Positions 26,564 through 35,176 of a stretch of DNA of 64,000 bases are shown here, in pieces (position 1 is the stretch's first letter; every line of letters starts with the position of its first letter). This stretch comes from an uncultured Pseudovibrio sp. (GTDB taxonomy: Bacteria; Pseudomonadota; Alphaproteobacteria; Rhizobiales; Stappiaceae). The position numbers and the translations under genes are program-made. Under the pieces are notes generated by a model. It saw only the letters and a program-made list of their open reading frames with translations. It did not search any database and was not told the DNA's origin. The stretch spans positions 37,825 through 101,824 of the forward strand of contig CANMBS010000019.1 in NCBI GenBank assembly GCA_947496145.1. Direction: 5' to 3'.

Positions 26564-27826
26564 ATGACCATGGCGGTATCGTTAGACATCGCGCACAAAT
26601 CCGCTGATCCGGCGGCGACCAGCGCAGCACCCCCTTCTCCTGCTTCAGACCCAACGCAGGAAGAAAAGCCATCCCTTATCGGCCTCAACCGGGAAGAGTT
26701 GGGCAGAGCACTTGCTGCTGTTGGTGTTCCCGAGCGTCAAATCCGCATGCGCGTTAATCAGCTGTGGCACTGGCTATACGTGCGCGGCATTTCCGACTTC
26801 GGCAAGATGAGCAACGTCTCCAAAGATCTGCGCGCCCGTCTGGAATTCGCCTTTACGATTGCCCGTCCAGAGATCGTCACCGAACAGATCTCCGTCGATG
26901 GCACCCGCAAATGGCTGTTCCGTTTCCCATCTCGCGGCGCTGGCAAGCCGGTTGAGGTAGAAACCGTTTACATCCCGGAAGAAGATCGAGGTACACTCTG
27001 TATCTCCTCTCAGGTTGGCTGCACCCTCACCTGCACCTTCTGCCACACCGGCACACAGAAGATGGTTCGCAACCTGACAGCGGAAGAAATCCTCGCGCAG
27101 CTCATGCTGGCAAAAAACCGTCTCAACGACTTCCCGGATGCAGACGCTCCGGAAGGCGGGCTGGATGCTTCCACTTCCAACCGCCGCCGCATCACCAACA
27201 TTGTGATGATGGGTATGGGCGAGCCGCTTTACAATTTTGAGAATGTCAAAAAAGCCCTGCTGATTGCATCTGATGGCGATGGCCTGTCCCTCTCCAAGCG
27301 CCGCATCACTCTGTCTACCTCTGGTGTAACCCCGGAAATTGCCCGCACAGGTGATGAAATCGGCTGTATGTTGGCAATCTCCCTGCACGCAGTGAATGAC
27401 GAACTGCGCAACAAGCTGGTGCCGATCAACAAGAAATACAATCTTGAAACCCTGCTTCAAGCATGCCGCGACTATCCGGGCCTGTCCAACGCCAAGCGCA
27501 TCACATTTGAATATGTAATGCTGAAAGGCGTAAACGACAGTCTGGAAGATGCAAAGCAGCTTGTACAGTTGCTCAAAGGCATTCCAGCCAAAATCAACCT
27601 GCTGCCCTTCAACCCATGGCCCGGCTCTCCCTATGAATGCTCTGACTGGGAGCAGATCGAAGAGTTCGCTGATGTAGTAAACCGTGCTGGTTACGCATCC
27701 CCGATCCGCACACCACGTGGTCGCGATATCTTTGCAGCCTGTGGCCAGCTGAAATCAGCCTCAGAGCGCCTGCGTAAATCAGAACGTGAAGCACTGGAAA
27801 AAGCTCAGGCGCAGGGCGAAGCGTAA
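26564..27826 (+). CDS. rlmN: Dual-specificity 23S rRNA/tRNA adenine-C2 methyltransferase RlmN
   Basis: 420 aa. Radical-SAM cluster motif C-T-L-T-C-T-F-C (C153, C157, C160) binds the 4Fe-4S cluster. Further fingerprints: [14 protein letters not shown] (GGE-like SAM site), [36 protein letters not shown] and the C-terminal [14 protein letters not shown] with the methyl-carrying Cys. It methylates A2503 of 23S rRNA and A37 of some tRNAs. The N-terminal 35 residues are Ala/Pro-rich and variable, so the start is not certain (ATG 26564 or 26570). Confidence 0.95.
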   Translation: MTMAVSLDIAHKSADPAATSAAPPSPASDPTQEEKPSLIGLNREELGRALAAVGVPERQIRMRVNQLWHWLYVRGISDFGKMSNVSKDLRARLEFAFTIARPEIVTEQISVDGTRKWLFRFPSRGAGKPVEVETVYIPEEDRGTLCISSQVGCTLTCTFCHTGTQKMVRNLTAEEILAQLMLAKNRLNDFPDADAPEGGLDASTSNRRRITNIVMMGMGEPLYNFENVKKALLIASDGDGLSLSKRRITLSTSGVTPEIARTGDEIGCMLAISLHAVNDELRNKLVPINKKYNLETLLQACRDYPGLSNAKRITFEYVMLKGVNDSLEDAKQLVQLLKGIPAKINLLPFNPWPGSPYECSDWEQIEEFADVVNRAGYASPIRTPRGRDIFAACGQLKSASERLRKSEREALEKAQAQGEA

Positions 27827-27849
27827 ACCAGCAAAACTAATTCTTAATC

Positions 27850-27886
27850 AAAAAGGCCGGTGCATTACACATGCATCGGCCTTTTT
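27850..27886 (+). terminator. Terminator after rlmN
   Basis: Stem AAAAAGGCCG 27850-27859 / CGGCCTTTTT 27877-27886 with inner TGCAT/ATGCA pairing. Ends in a T-run. Confidence 0.92.
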
Positions 27887-27962
27887 CCGTGATATTCACC
27901 TGTCATACACCACGCTGGCCTATTATTTTTCAAGAATACCGCGAGAACCAGACAGCGATGCC

Positions 27963-29081
27963 ATGACAGACAAAGCACAAGCGCATCAGGTAACAGCCAC
28001 CACGACTGGCATGAAAGGTCAGGGCTTTTACAACAAAAACTCAGCACCACAGCTCGGAACCATCAACCATCTTCATTCCTGGATGGAAAAAGCCGTCCAC
28101 TCCCTCAAATTACCAGATGAGGAAGGACTTCTGCGCTTTGCTGATTTCGGATGCTCTGAAGGCGCAAACTCCATGCACATCATGGAGCTTCTGACCAACG
28201 CGACACGCCAGCGCCGCTCAAACCCTCTCCAGATAGTCCATAGCGACCTGCCTACTAACGATTACAACACGCTCCTGCATGCAATTGGCAGCCGTGAGCG
28301 AGCCCCCTATACAGATCCTTCAGTCTTTGGCAGCATCGTAGCTGGCTCCATGTTCAATCAGCTCCTGCCACCACGCTCCCTGCACATGTCTACCTGCTTC
28401 AATGCAATCGGCTTTTTTGCAGAACATCCGCTTGAACGCCTTCCAGACTACATCATGCCAAATGGCCCCGGCCCGCTGACAGAACACGGCTCCATCTCGA
28501 AAGAGGATAAAGAAGCCTGCGAGCAACAAGCTGAAAAAGATCTGGAAGCTTTTCTGACAGCCCGCGCGAGCGAACTGACTGCAGGCGGCAAACTGCTGCT
28601 GCACTCATTTGGAAGAAATGATCAGGTTTCAACAGCCCATGGAATTATGGATGCACTGAATATGGCCCTTCTCGACCATGTTGAATCAGAAGCGATCACA
28701 CAAGATGACTATGCCCGTTATTATCACCCCATCTACCTGCGTAATCTAAGCCAGCTTACGGCCCCAGTTAAACCCGAGACGGGTCCTCTCTCCCACCTGT
28801 TCACTATCGAAAAGGCAAAAAGCTATGAAACTCCTGTTCCGTTCATAGAGCAGTACAAGGAGCTCAAAAATTTACCCGTCTTTGCCCATCAAATGGTAAG
28901 CTTCTTCAGGGCATTCACTGAAGCAACATTACAGGAGATATTGGGACACATCCCTAACATGCCAACCTTACTCGACAGCATCTACGCTCGCGCAGAAGAG
29001 CGCATCCAGACAGCTCCCAGGCAATATCAGTTCCGCTACATCAGCGTCGCAATGCTGCTAACCAGAACGAACGCAGATTAA
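27963..29081 (+). CDS. SABATH-type carboxyl methyltransferase (plant salicylate/jasmonate MT family)
   Basis: 372 aa from ATG 27963 (a longer frame runs back through the rlmN terminator and is not credible). The opening MKGQGFYNKNSAPQLG matches the SABATH start (G..SY/FY-x-x-N-S..Q), and residues 59-70 are F-A-D-F-G-C-S-E-G-A-N-S, the SABATH SAM-binding site. VHSDLPTNDYNTLL corresponds to the plant N-D-L-P-x-N-D-F-N motif, and SLHMSTCFNAIGFFAEHP to the substrate loop. These enzymes methylate carboxyl groups of small acids with SAM. They are best known in plants; bacterial members are rare and substrates mostly unknown. It stands alone, with no metabolic cluster. Confidence 0.85.
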   Translation: MTDKAQAHQVTATTTGMKGQGFYNKNSAPQLGTINHLHSWMEKAVHSLKLPDEEGLLRFADFGCSEGANSMHIMELLTNATRQRRSNPLQIVHSDLPTNDYNTLLHAIGSRERAPYTDPSVFGSIVAGSMFNQLLPPRSLHMSTCFNAIGFFAEHPLERLPDYIMPNGPGPLTEHGSISKEDKEACEQQAEKDLEAFLTARASELTAGGKLLLHSFGRNDQVSTAHGIMDALNMALLDHVESEAITQDDYARYYHPIYLRNLSQLTAPVKPETGPLSHLFTIEKAKSYETPVPFIEQYKELKNLPVFAHQMVSFFRAFTEATLQEILGHIPNMPTLLDSIYARAEERIQTAPRQYQFRYISVAMLLTRTNAD

Positions 29082-29093
29082 AACCTGTCAACA

Positions 29094-29768
29094 CTAAAGC
29101 CTGCCAGCTTCACATCCCTGAAGCCACACATCACGCCAGCCTGTTGGAGTACAAGCACCGTCAATGAGACGGCGGATACGATCAGTGCGCTCGTGAAGGT
29201 CCTTGCCGGGTTCTTGCAGGTTATACTTTGCTGGTGCTACTAAAACTGCCAGTAATTGCAGGAAGCGGCCATCATCAAGGTTTTCCAGCCTTTCGCCGTA
29301 TAATCTCTCACTTGCAGCAAACATACCGGTCATCCAGCCATCTGGACCGGGTCCCATTTCGACTGTATCCAGAAATAACGCAAGGATCTGATCTTTGCTA
29401 AGGTACCTCTCCAGCCCAAATGCAAAACCCGTCTGCCTTATCTTCGCAATGCCGGGCTTAAACTCCTCAAATCCAAGTCTTTTCGACAATGACTGAGTTA
29501 TGGTGGTCATACCCGCACCCAAACTGGAAAAATCAACACCCACATGAGTTCTAAATGCTGGATCTTCCACCATCAAGAGCTGTTTCAGGTGCACGTCTCC
29601 AAGGTTTTCAGGACCCGATCCACTGGCGATCAGTTGGTCCGCTTGGGCAGCAAGGTCATCTGCTTGCCGGGATGCGTCCCAATATCCGACTGCACCGTAC
29701 CCGGTCAAAAGACCCATAGCGCCCAGAACAACAACAAAAAACACGATAACAAAACGCTTCAATAACAT
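29094..29768 (-). CDS. Small GT51 peptidoglycan transglycosylase-like membrane protein
   Basis: 224 aa. One N-terminal transmembrane helix (FVIVFFVVVLGAMGLLTGYGAVGYW), then a GT51 core: LKQLLMVEDPAFRTHVGVDF contains the family's catalytic E-D-x-x-F-x-x-H-x-G-x-D, and GAGMTTITQSLSKRL corresponds to G-A-S-T-I-T-Q-Q-L. ERYLSKDQILALFLDTVEMGPGPDGWMTGMFAASERLYGE continues the fold. MtgA-type enzymes polymerise lipid II glycan strands. Here the usual R-R in EDRRF is P-A and a methionine lies in the GAST motif, so substrate handling may differ. Start from ATG 29768. Convergent with the SABATH gene. Confidence 0.82.
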   Translation of the reverse strand: MLLKRFVIVFFVVVLGAMGLLTGYGAVGYWDASRQADDLAAQADQLIASGSGPENLGDVHLKQLLMVEDPAFRTHVGVDFSSLGAGMTTITQSLSKRLGFEEFKPGIAKIRQTGFAFGLERYLSKDQILALFLDTVEMGPGPDGWMTGMFAASERLYGERLENLDDGRFLQLLAVLVAPAKYNLQEPGKDLHERTDRIRRLIDGACTPTGWRDVWLQGCEAGRL

Positions 29769-29945
29769 AGCTTCAATCCATCAATATCCGAAGGAAATGT
29801 CCAAAAGCGAGTTTGCCTTTCCTACCCGCCTAAATTGTGTCCGCAAAGAAATAAAAAGCTGCATACCAATGCGGCTATTATGAGCGTACCCAAACTCTTG
29901 CCATAGTTGCAGCTATGGCTGGCATCAGATTTATCAACTCACTGG

Positions 29946-30464
29946 ATGAAGATGTTTATTGTTCACTTGCCAGCAGGCTACCTGCTCGGAAAAGCAGTTT
30001 CCAAAGCGAAACTCACTTACAAAAAACAGCTCGTGATCTGGACCGCAATTGGCAGTGTTCTGCCTGATGTCGACATGTTTTACTTCTACTTAATTGACAA
30101 TCAAAATACCCATCACAGATACTACCTGTCACACTGGCCTCTCACATGGATTGCATTGCTCTTATTCTCACTTGCTCTATTGAAGTGGTGGCCAAGGATC
30201 AGTGTTATTCCTTTTGCTATAGCAATTGGCGGCCTCTTGCATATGATATTGGATAGCGTTGCCGCACCAGTCTTCTGGCTTGCTCCATTCTCAGAAACGC
30301 AGATCGAACTGGTCAAAATCCCCGCAGTCTATGACAATTATATCTGGAGCTTCATCCTGCACTGGACATTTCTGGTTGAAATACTCATCTGCTGCATAGC
30401 TATTACTGTAGCATTTGCAAATCGAGCCAAAACACACTTGAGACCAACACCTGGGACCCCATAA
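29946..30464 (+). CDS. YdjM-like membrane-bound metal-dependent hydrolase (DUF457)
   Basis: About 172 aa from ATG 29946. Begins with the family hallmark MFIVHLPAGYLLGKAV (His near the start of helix 1), then SVLPDVDMFYFYLIDNQNTHHRYYLSHWPLTW (L-P-D-x-D and H-R motifs) and GGLLHMILDSVAAPVFWLAPF (H-x-x-x-D). These His/Asp residues form the putative metal site of DUF457/YdjM inner-membrane proteins. Four to five transmembrane segments. It overlaps the next membrane gene by TAATG, so they are co-translated. Confidence 0.8.
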   Translation: MKMFIVHLPAGYLLGKAVSKAKLTYKKQLVIWTAIGSVLPDVDMFYFYLIDNQNTHHRYYLSHWPLTWIALLLFSLALLKWWPRISVIPFAIAIGGLLHMILDSVAAPVFWLAPFSETQIELVKIPAVYDNYIWSFILHWTFLVEILICCIAITVAFANRAKTHLRPTPGTP

Positions 30465-31003
30465 TGATTGACGGAACAAAGCTCTTTATTCAGCTGCTGC
30501 GTATTGCCCTTGGCTTCTCACTGGCGATGATCGCCGCTGGCCTGTTTCTCTCCTGGGGCTTCTTCAGGGTACTAAACAACGCGGATAGTATCGACACCGA
30601 TATTGTTCAGTGGATTGCAATCACATGGAGCACATTCATCTCCGCAAGTGTCATTGGTGCACTCTCACTTATCCCGAGCGGTTTCGCAATCGGCTTTGCT
30701 GAACTAATGAAATGGCGCAGTGTAATCTACCATGTTTCTGCTGGTGGTATCATCGCATTGATCCTGTGGGGCATCGGCAGCGCCCTCCCCGCAGACCTGT
30801 TTTATGAGTCCACAGAAGCAGGGAGCATCCTCACTTACTCTGCGCCGGGAACCCAAACTCCACCAACCGAAGGTTTGCGCCCCGGCTCCACCATCGCTGC
30901 TTCTGCTGGCTTCATCGCAGGTTTCATTTATTGGCTTGTTGCGGGAAAGGCATCAGGTTGCTGGTGGATTACCAAATCCACGCCTCCGCCAGCTTCACGC
31001 TGA
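30464..31003 (+). CDS. Hypothetical four-helix inner-membrane protein
   Basis: 179 aa. Four hydrophobic segments (LFIQLLRIALGFSLAMIAAGLFLSWGFF; ITWSTFISASVIGALSLIPSGFAIGF; VIYHVSAGGIIALILWGIGS; AASAGFIAGFIYWLVAG). A periplasmic or cytoplasmic loop of about 35 residues lies before the last one. I recognise no family with certainty. Its start codon overlaps the stop of the YdjM-like gene, so a shared role at the membrane is likely. Confidence 0.75.
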   Translation: MIDGTKLFIQLLRIALGFSLAMIAAGLFLSWGFFRVLNNADSIDTDIVQWIAITWSTFISASVIGALSLIPSGFAIGFAELMKWRSVIYHVSAGGIIALILWGIGSALPADLFYESTEAGSILTYSAPGTQTPPTEGLRPGSTIAASAGFIAGFIYWLVAGKASGCWWITKSTPPPASR

Positions 31004-31184
31004 GGCAGCTGAACCCTCACGTTGGGGATGGCAGTTTTCAGGCAAATACTGCATAAAAAATAAGTACTTATACTAATTACAGATAGAAATATAGGCCTTG
31101 TGACTTACCAATCAAGAGATGTAGAAGATAAATTCACCAATCAAATATTAAAAGCCGCAAACTCGTGCTTTTGAAAGGTAAACT

Positions 31185-31496
31185 ATGGATAAAGCAAGCT
31201 ACTTTATGCAGTTTAAAAATCTGCGAGATAACCTGCCAACAGAAAAGCAAAGCGACTTCGACATCATGTTCGCAGGCAAAGAGAAGGACCCTACGGTTGC
31301 ATTGGTGCTTGGCCTCTTTCTCGGTGGCTTGGGCATTGACCGCTTCTACGTTGGTCAGGTCGGCATTGGCATTCTCAAGCTTATCACTTTGGGTGGTCTT
31401 GGTATCTGGGCGCTCATCGATCTGTTTTTAATTATGGGTGTAGCCCGCCGTCGCAATATTGAAATTGCAAGTGAGATAACACTCTACCTGAAGTAA
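31185..31496 (+). CDS. TM2-domain membrane protein
   Basis: 103 aa. The TM2 domain is clear: KDPTVALVLGLFLGGLGIDRFYVGQVGIGILKLITLGGLGIWALIDLFLIM, two helices joined by the conserved G-x-D-R-F-Y-x-G turn. A charged 30-residue N-terminal part precedes it. TM2 proteins are widespread; their bacterial function is not settled. Single gene with its own terminator (31504-31531). Confidence 0.88.
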   Translation: MDKASYFMQFKNLRDNLPTEKQSDFDIMFAGKEKDPTVALVLGLFLGGLGIDRFYVGQVGIGILKLITLGGLGIWALIDLFLIMGVARRRNIEIASEITLYLK

Positions 31497-31503
31497 CAGA
31501 CGA

Positions 31504-31533
31504 AAAAGCCAAGGCATTTGCATCGGCTTTTCT
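31504..31533. terminator. Bidirectional terminator between TM2 and metal ATPase genes
   Basis: Stem AAAAGCC 31504-31510 / GGCTTTT 31525-31531 between convergent stop codons. Confidence 0.8.
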
Positions 31534-31538
31534 TTATC

Positions 31539-33959
31539 TTATTCCGGCTTGTCCTTAAGCAACCGAAGCGCATTGCTCACCACAATCAATGTCGCCCCCA
31601 CGTCGCCAAGTATAGCCATCCAAAGGCTGGCGAAACCTGCCGCTGTAAGCACCACCAGAATACCCTTCACGACAAATGCAAAGGCGATGTTCTGATGTAT
31701 GATCTGTAACGTCCGCTTCGAATGATGGATCAACCAGGGTAACCGCGACAGGTCATCTTTCATCAAGGCAATATCAGCAGTCTCAATAGCTGCATCAGAC
31801 CCGATTGCGCCCATGGCAACGCCAAAACTTGCCCGCGCCATCGCAGGTGCATCATTTACACCATCGCCAATCATTGCCACGGTCTCATATTCACGAGAGA
31901 GCTCTTCAACCGCCTCGACTTTATCCTCTGGCAAAAGCTCAGCACGAACCTCATCGATACCGACAGCACCAGCAACCCGTTCCGCAGTTGCTTTATTATC
32001 ACCCGTCAGCATGACCAGCTTTTCTACGCCTGCTTTGTGCAACTGGGAGACAAGCTCTTCTGCCGTATCGCGAACCGTATCAGCCAGAGCGATCAACCCG
32101 CACACATGTGCATCCGTTCCAACCGCAACCACGGTCTTTCCCTGAGCTTCCAGTTCATGTGCCTTGGCATCCGCCTCACCAATATCGAAGTCCTTCTCAT
32201 TCAGGAACCGCCGGGACCCAAGCCAGTAACTCTTGCCATTGCGTTGACCAGAAAGCCCTCGCCCCGGCAACAGTTCAACCCCTTCAGCCGCTTGATACGC
32301 AACTCCCTCCTCTCTGGCACGTGTCAGAATTGCTTCCGCCAGCGGATGAGAACTTCTCGCTTCCAGAGAAGCAGCCCGCACCAGCAACTCTTCAACACTA
32401 TGACCGGAAAGCGGATAAACATCTGTGACAGTGGGCAGGCCATTCGTAATCGTGCCCGTCTTATCAAACGCCAGAGCTTTCAGCCGCGCAGGAAGTTCAA
32501 GAAACACGCCTCCCTTGATCAACACACCATTACGCGCGGCAGATGTTAAGCCAGCTACAATGGAAACCGGCGTGGAAATCACCAGGGCACACGGACAAGC
32601 AATAACCAGCAGAACCAGCGCACGATAGAACCAGTCCATCCACGCAAAGCCAAACAGCAGCGGTGGCAAAACTGCCAGCAGGATCGCCAGAACCATCACC
32701 GCCGGAGTATAAACGCGGGCAAACTTCTCAACCCACTGCTCAGCTGCGGCTCGCCGCGCCTGTGCCTCACTCACCATACGAATGATACGGGCCAGCATGG
32801 TGTCATCAGCACCCTTGGTCGCTTCAACTTCAAAGAGCCCCTCACCATTGATGGTGCCCGCGTAAACATCATCACCTGCCTCCTTCATCACTGGCACACT
32901 TTCACCAGTGATAGGAGCCTGATCCACACTACCAACGCCCTTACGCACAATGCCATCCAGCGGAATCCGATCCCCGCCACGCACCAAAAAAACCGCACCG
33001 GGCTTTACGGTATCAGCAGAAACCTCTTCCTCCACTCCATCAGGCTTCAGCAGGCGCACAACGCTCGGCGCAATGTCCATAAGCGCAGCAACAGCTTTGC
33101 GTGCACGCCCGACACTCCAGCTCTCAAGATAAAGAGAAAGGGAAAACAGAAAAGCAACCGTTGCGCCTTCAAACCACTCACCAATACCGATTGCACCAAA
33201 AACAGCAACCAGCATCAGCAGGTTCATGTCGGGCCTGAATGTCTTTAGCGCATACCAGCCTTTCGGCACCACCAGCCGCAAGCCCGCAACAATCGCAAGC
33301 ATGTAAAGCACTTCCACCGGGCCAGAAGGCACAGCTTCAAAAATGCTGAACACATTGATCGACGCTGTACTGAGAAAGAACAAAGTCGCCTGCACAACAA
33401 TAGCAGCCAGCCAGAATACGCCACTGGCAATAGTGAAGGTACCAAGACGCCGGTGCTGCTTCGCCCGTGCATCCGCAGCTTCCTGTTCAACAAACAAGGC
33501 CGCTTTCATGCCAGTGGAATTGACTGCTTTGATAATCAGATCATCAGCAACATCCCGAGCAACCGGAGATACAATCATCTTGCCGTTCAACACATCAAAG
33601 GCAAGGTTGTCTTTACTACCCACCACTGGGCCGACAACACGCTTCAGGATGCTCATCTCTTCGGCACAGCACAAACCCTCAACACGAAAAGACCGTGCAC
33701 CTTTCCAGTTGGTTACATCGGGGATAGCAGCTTCATTTTGACTGGAGCAACCACATCCGGTTTCCGTATGCACATGCGTGTGTTCATGAGTTGAGGAACA
33801 GCACGAACTCTCAACATCCTTAGAGACATTCTCGCCAGAGCAACACGAAGCTTTGGCTATCCTCATTTCTTCTGCTTTGCCAGAACAACAGCCTTCGCTG
33901 GCTTGCTCCTGCACCTCATTAAGAAAAGGGTCGCGTCCTCGGTCTTCAGCGTGGGACAT
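31539..33959 (-). CDS. Heavy-metal P1B-type ATPase (Zn/Cd/Pb exporter)
   Basis: 806 aa. Transmembrane metal site C-P-C (ACPCALVISTP), phosphorylation motif DKTGTITNG, the HP motif SSHPLAEAI and hinge MIGDGVNDAPAMA place it in the P1B-2 (ZntA/CadA) group. The N-terminus is unusual: three C-C-S clusters (EGCCSG, ASCCSG, SSCCSS), a His run (HEHTHVHTE) and a GCGCSS cluster come before a single HMA-like domain carrying F-R-V-E-G-L-C-C-A-E-E, in which the usual C-x-x-C is C-C-A-E-E. Exports divalent soft metals from the cytoplasm. Start at ATG 33959 with GGAG 10 bases upstream. Promoter at 33993-34023 is of MerR type. Confidence 0.94.
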   Translation of the reverse strand: MSHAEDRGRDPFLNEVQEQASEGCCSGKAEEMRIAKASCCSGENVSKDVESSCCSSTHEHTHVHTETGCGCSSQNEAAIPDVTNWKGARSFRVEGLCCAEEMSILKRVVGPVVGSKDNLAFDVLNGKMIVSPVARDVADDLIIKAVNSTGMKAALFVEQEAADARAKQHRRLGTFTIASGVFWLAAIVVQATLFFLSTASINVFSIFEAVPSGPVEVLYMLAIVAGLRLVVPKGWYALKTFRPDMNLLMLVAVFGAIGIGEWFEGATVAFLFSLSLYLESWSVGRARKAVAALMDIAPSVVRLLKPDGVEEEVSADTVKPGAVFLVRGGDRIPLDGIVRKGVGSVDQAPITGESVPVMKEAGDDVYAGTINGEGLFEVEATKGADDTMLARIIRMVSEAQARRAAAEQWVEKFARVYTPAVMVLAILLAVLPPLLFGFAWMDWFYRALVLLVIACPCALVISTPVSIVAGLTSAARNGVLIKGGVFLELPARLKALAFDKTGTITNGLPTVTDVYPLSGHSVEELLVRAASLEARSSHPLAEAILTRAREEGVAYQAAEGVELLPGRGLSGQRNGKSYWLGSRRFLNEKDFDIGEADAKAHELEAQGKTVVAVGTDAHVCGLIALADTVRDTAEELVSQLHKAGVEKLVMLTGDNKATAERVAGAVGIDEVRAELLPEDKVEAVEELSREYETVAMIGDGVNDAPAMARASFGVAMGAIGSDAAIETADIALMKDDLSRLPWLIHHSKRTLQIIHQNIAFAFVVKGILVVLTAAGFASLWMAILGDVGATLIVVSNALRLLKDKPE

Positions 33960-33968
33960 GATTCGCTC

Positions 33969-33990
33969 CGTGCAATCTACTCATTGCACG
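33969..33990 (-). promoter_or_regulatory. Inverted repeat in the metal-ATPase leader
   Basis: CGTGCAAT / ATTGCACG, perfect 8-base arms with a 6-base loop, ending 10 bases before the start codon. It lies at the likely transcription start, so it would be a small 5' mRNA hairpin next to the ribosome-binding site or a second operator. Confidence 0.55.
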
Positions 33991-33992
33991 AA

Positions 33993-34023
33993 AAGATAAG
34001 ACCTCTAGTCGCTGTAGCTTCAA
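33993..34023 (-). promoter_or_regulatory. MerR-family (CadR/PbrR/ZntR-like) promoter of the metal ATPase
   Basis: Reading leftward: -35 TTGAAG (34018-34023), a 19-base spacer holding CTACAGCGACTAGAG, then -10 TATCTT (33993-33998). A 19-20 base spacer is the hallmark of promoters that MerR-type activators untwist, and the spacer resembles the PbrR/CadR operator form CTATAGTAACTAGAG. The regulator gene is not beside it in this window. Confidence 0.75.
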
Positions 34024-34069
34024 GAGAGAAAATGCAGGCTTTGTAAATTTTTTGTGGCATCGCCTGAAT

Positions 34070-34540
34070 TCAACGGCACACCTCCCTCAAAAGCTGCCCT
34101 CCCTCACCATGTCGCAAAACACTTTCTCGCATTTTTTCAAGCATTGGCAAAAGCTGCTCTTTCTCCGTCTCATCAAGATCGGCAAGTAAAATACCATTCA
34201 CATGCTTATACATGTCCATCAGATGAGAAAGGCCCTGCCCTTTTTCGGTCAGGTGCACTTCTACAAAACGCTTATCCCCCTCAACTGCAAGCCGCTGGAC
34301 TAGCTCACGCTCTTCCATCCGGTCAAGCAATCGGGACAAAGCGGCAGTTTTTTTACCAGAATAGTCCGAAAGCACAGAGACACTCAGACCATCCTTTCGC
34401 CATAAGGCTGAAAGCACGACCCACTGCGCCAGTGAGATCTCATAGGCCCGCAAATAATCCTCAGCCAGATCACAAGCTGCCCCGGACAAAACGTTGAGCA
34501 AACGTCCTATAGAGGGCAAATACCTTACCTGCTCTGTCAT
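34070..34540 (-). CDS. MarR-family transcriptional regulator
   Basis: 156 aa. Winged-helix MarR fold: LAQWVVLSALWRKDGLSVSVLSDYSGKKTAALSRLLDRMEERELVQRLAVEGDKRFVEVHLTEKGQGLSHLM, with the D-K-R wing. It is divergent from a cytochrome b561 gene (94-base gap) whose promoter contains a perfect 12-base palindrome, so it very probably represses that gene and itself. No Cys in the usual oxidation-sensing position is obvious, apart from terminal ones (GAACDLAEDY near residue 22 and CR at the end). Confidence 0.9.
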   Translation of the reverse strand: MTEQVRYLPSIGRLLNVLSGAACDLAEDYLRAYEISLAQWVVLSALWRKDGLSVSVLSDYSGKKTAALSRLLDRMEERELVQRLAVEGDKRFVEVHLTEKGQGLSHLMDMYKHVNGILLADLDETEKEQLLPMLEKMRESVLRHGEGGQLLREVCR

Positions 34541-34573
34541 AACATTCCTGTATTTTTGTGCAGCATTATATTA

Positions 34574-34603
34574 TTGACATCTAATTTACATGTAAACTAA
34601 AAT
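34574..34603 (+). promoter_or_regulatory. Promoter with MarR-type operator ahead of cytochrome b561
   Basis: -35 TTGACA (34574-34579), 18-base spacer, -10 TAAAAT (34598-34603). A palindrome TTTACATGTAAA (34585-34596), nearly symmetrical outward to about 20 bases, fills the spacer, so a bound dimer would block RNA polymerase. The adjacent MarR gene is the natural candidate. Confidence 0.78.
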
Positions 34604-34634
34604 CATACTATTATAAAACCTGAAGGTCATTCCA

Positions 34635-35156
34635 ATGGTATCGCCCAAAAAATATAGTCGCCCGACCATCATCCTGCACTGGCTCTTTGCCGTCACCATC
34701 ATCGCAGTTTTTGTGCTGGGCAAAGTGCTTACAGGAACACCAGTCTCACCAGAAAAGCTCACCGCCTTCATGGCACATGCTGGTCTTGGTGCACTCACCG
34801 GTTTGTTTCTGATCTATCGAATAATCCTGCTCTTCAAACATGCGCGCCCAAAACCAGACCCCAAATGGGGTATGGTAATAATCGCCCTGTCCAAACTGGT
34901 GCACCTGCTCCTTTACCTCGCACCATTAGCATTGGTGGTATCAGGTATGGGCATGTCGCTTTTTGCCGGACTGATGGAGCTTGCAATCGCTGGAAACTGG
35001 CAGGCATGGCCGACAGCAATTACTATCCCGCCAGCAACAATCCATGGTCTCGCAGCCCCCATCCTGCTTGCATCTTTCGTTCTGCACGTAATCGCAGCGC
35101 TTTATCATCAGTTCATCATGAAAGACAATCTGATTGCTCGCATGAAAGCAGCCTAA
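34635..35156 (+). CDS. Cytochrome b561-type membrane protein
   Basis: 173 aa with four transmembrane helices. Haem-ligand histidines fit the YodB/CybB pattern: YSRPTIILHWLFAVTIIAVFVLGK (His in helix 1), AFMAHAGLGALTGLFLIYRI (helix 2), LSKLVHLLLYLAPLALVVSG (helix 3) and HGLAAPILLASFVLHVIAALYHQFIMKD (helix 4). E. coli CybB moves electrons from superoxide to ubiquinone; this relative probably also exchanges electrons with quinone. Regulated by the divergent MarR protein (see operator). Confidence 0.9.
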   Translation: MVSPKKYSRPTIILHWLFAVTIIAVFVLGKVLTGTPVSPEKLTAFMAHAGLGALTGLFLIYRIILLFKHARPKPDPKWGMVIIALSKLVHLLLYLAPLALVVSGMGMSLFAGLMELAIAGNWQAWPTAITIPPATIHGLAAPILLASFVLHVIAALYHQFIMKDNLIARMKAA

Positions 35157-35176
35157 GCCAAATGCAATTGGGGCAC

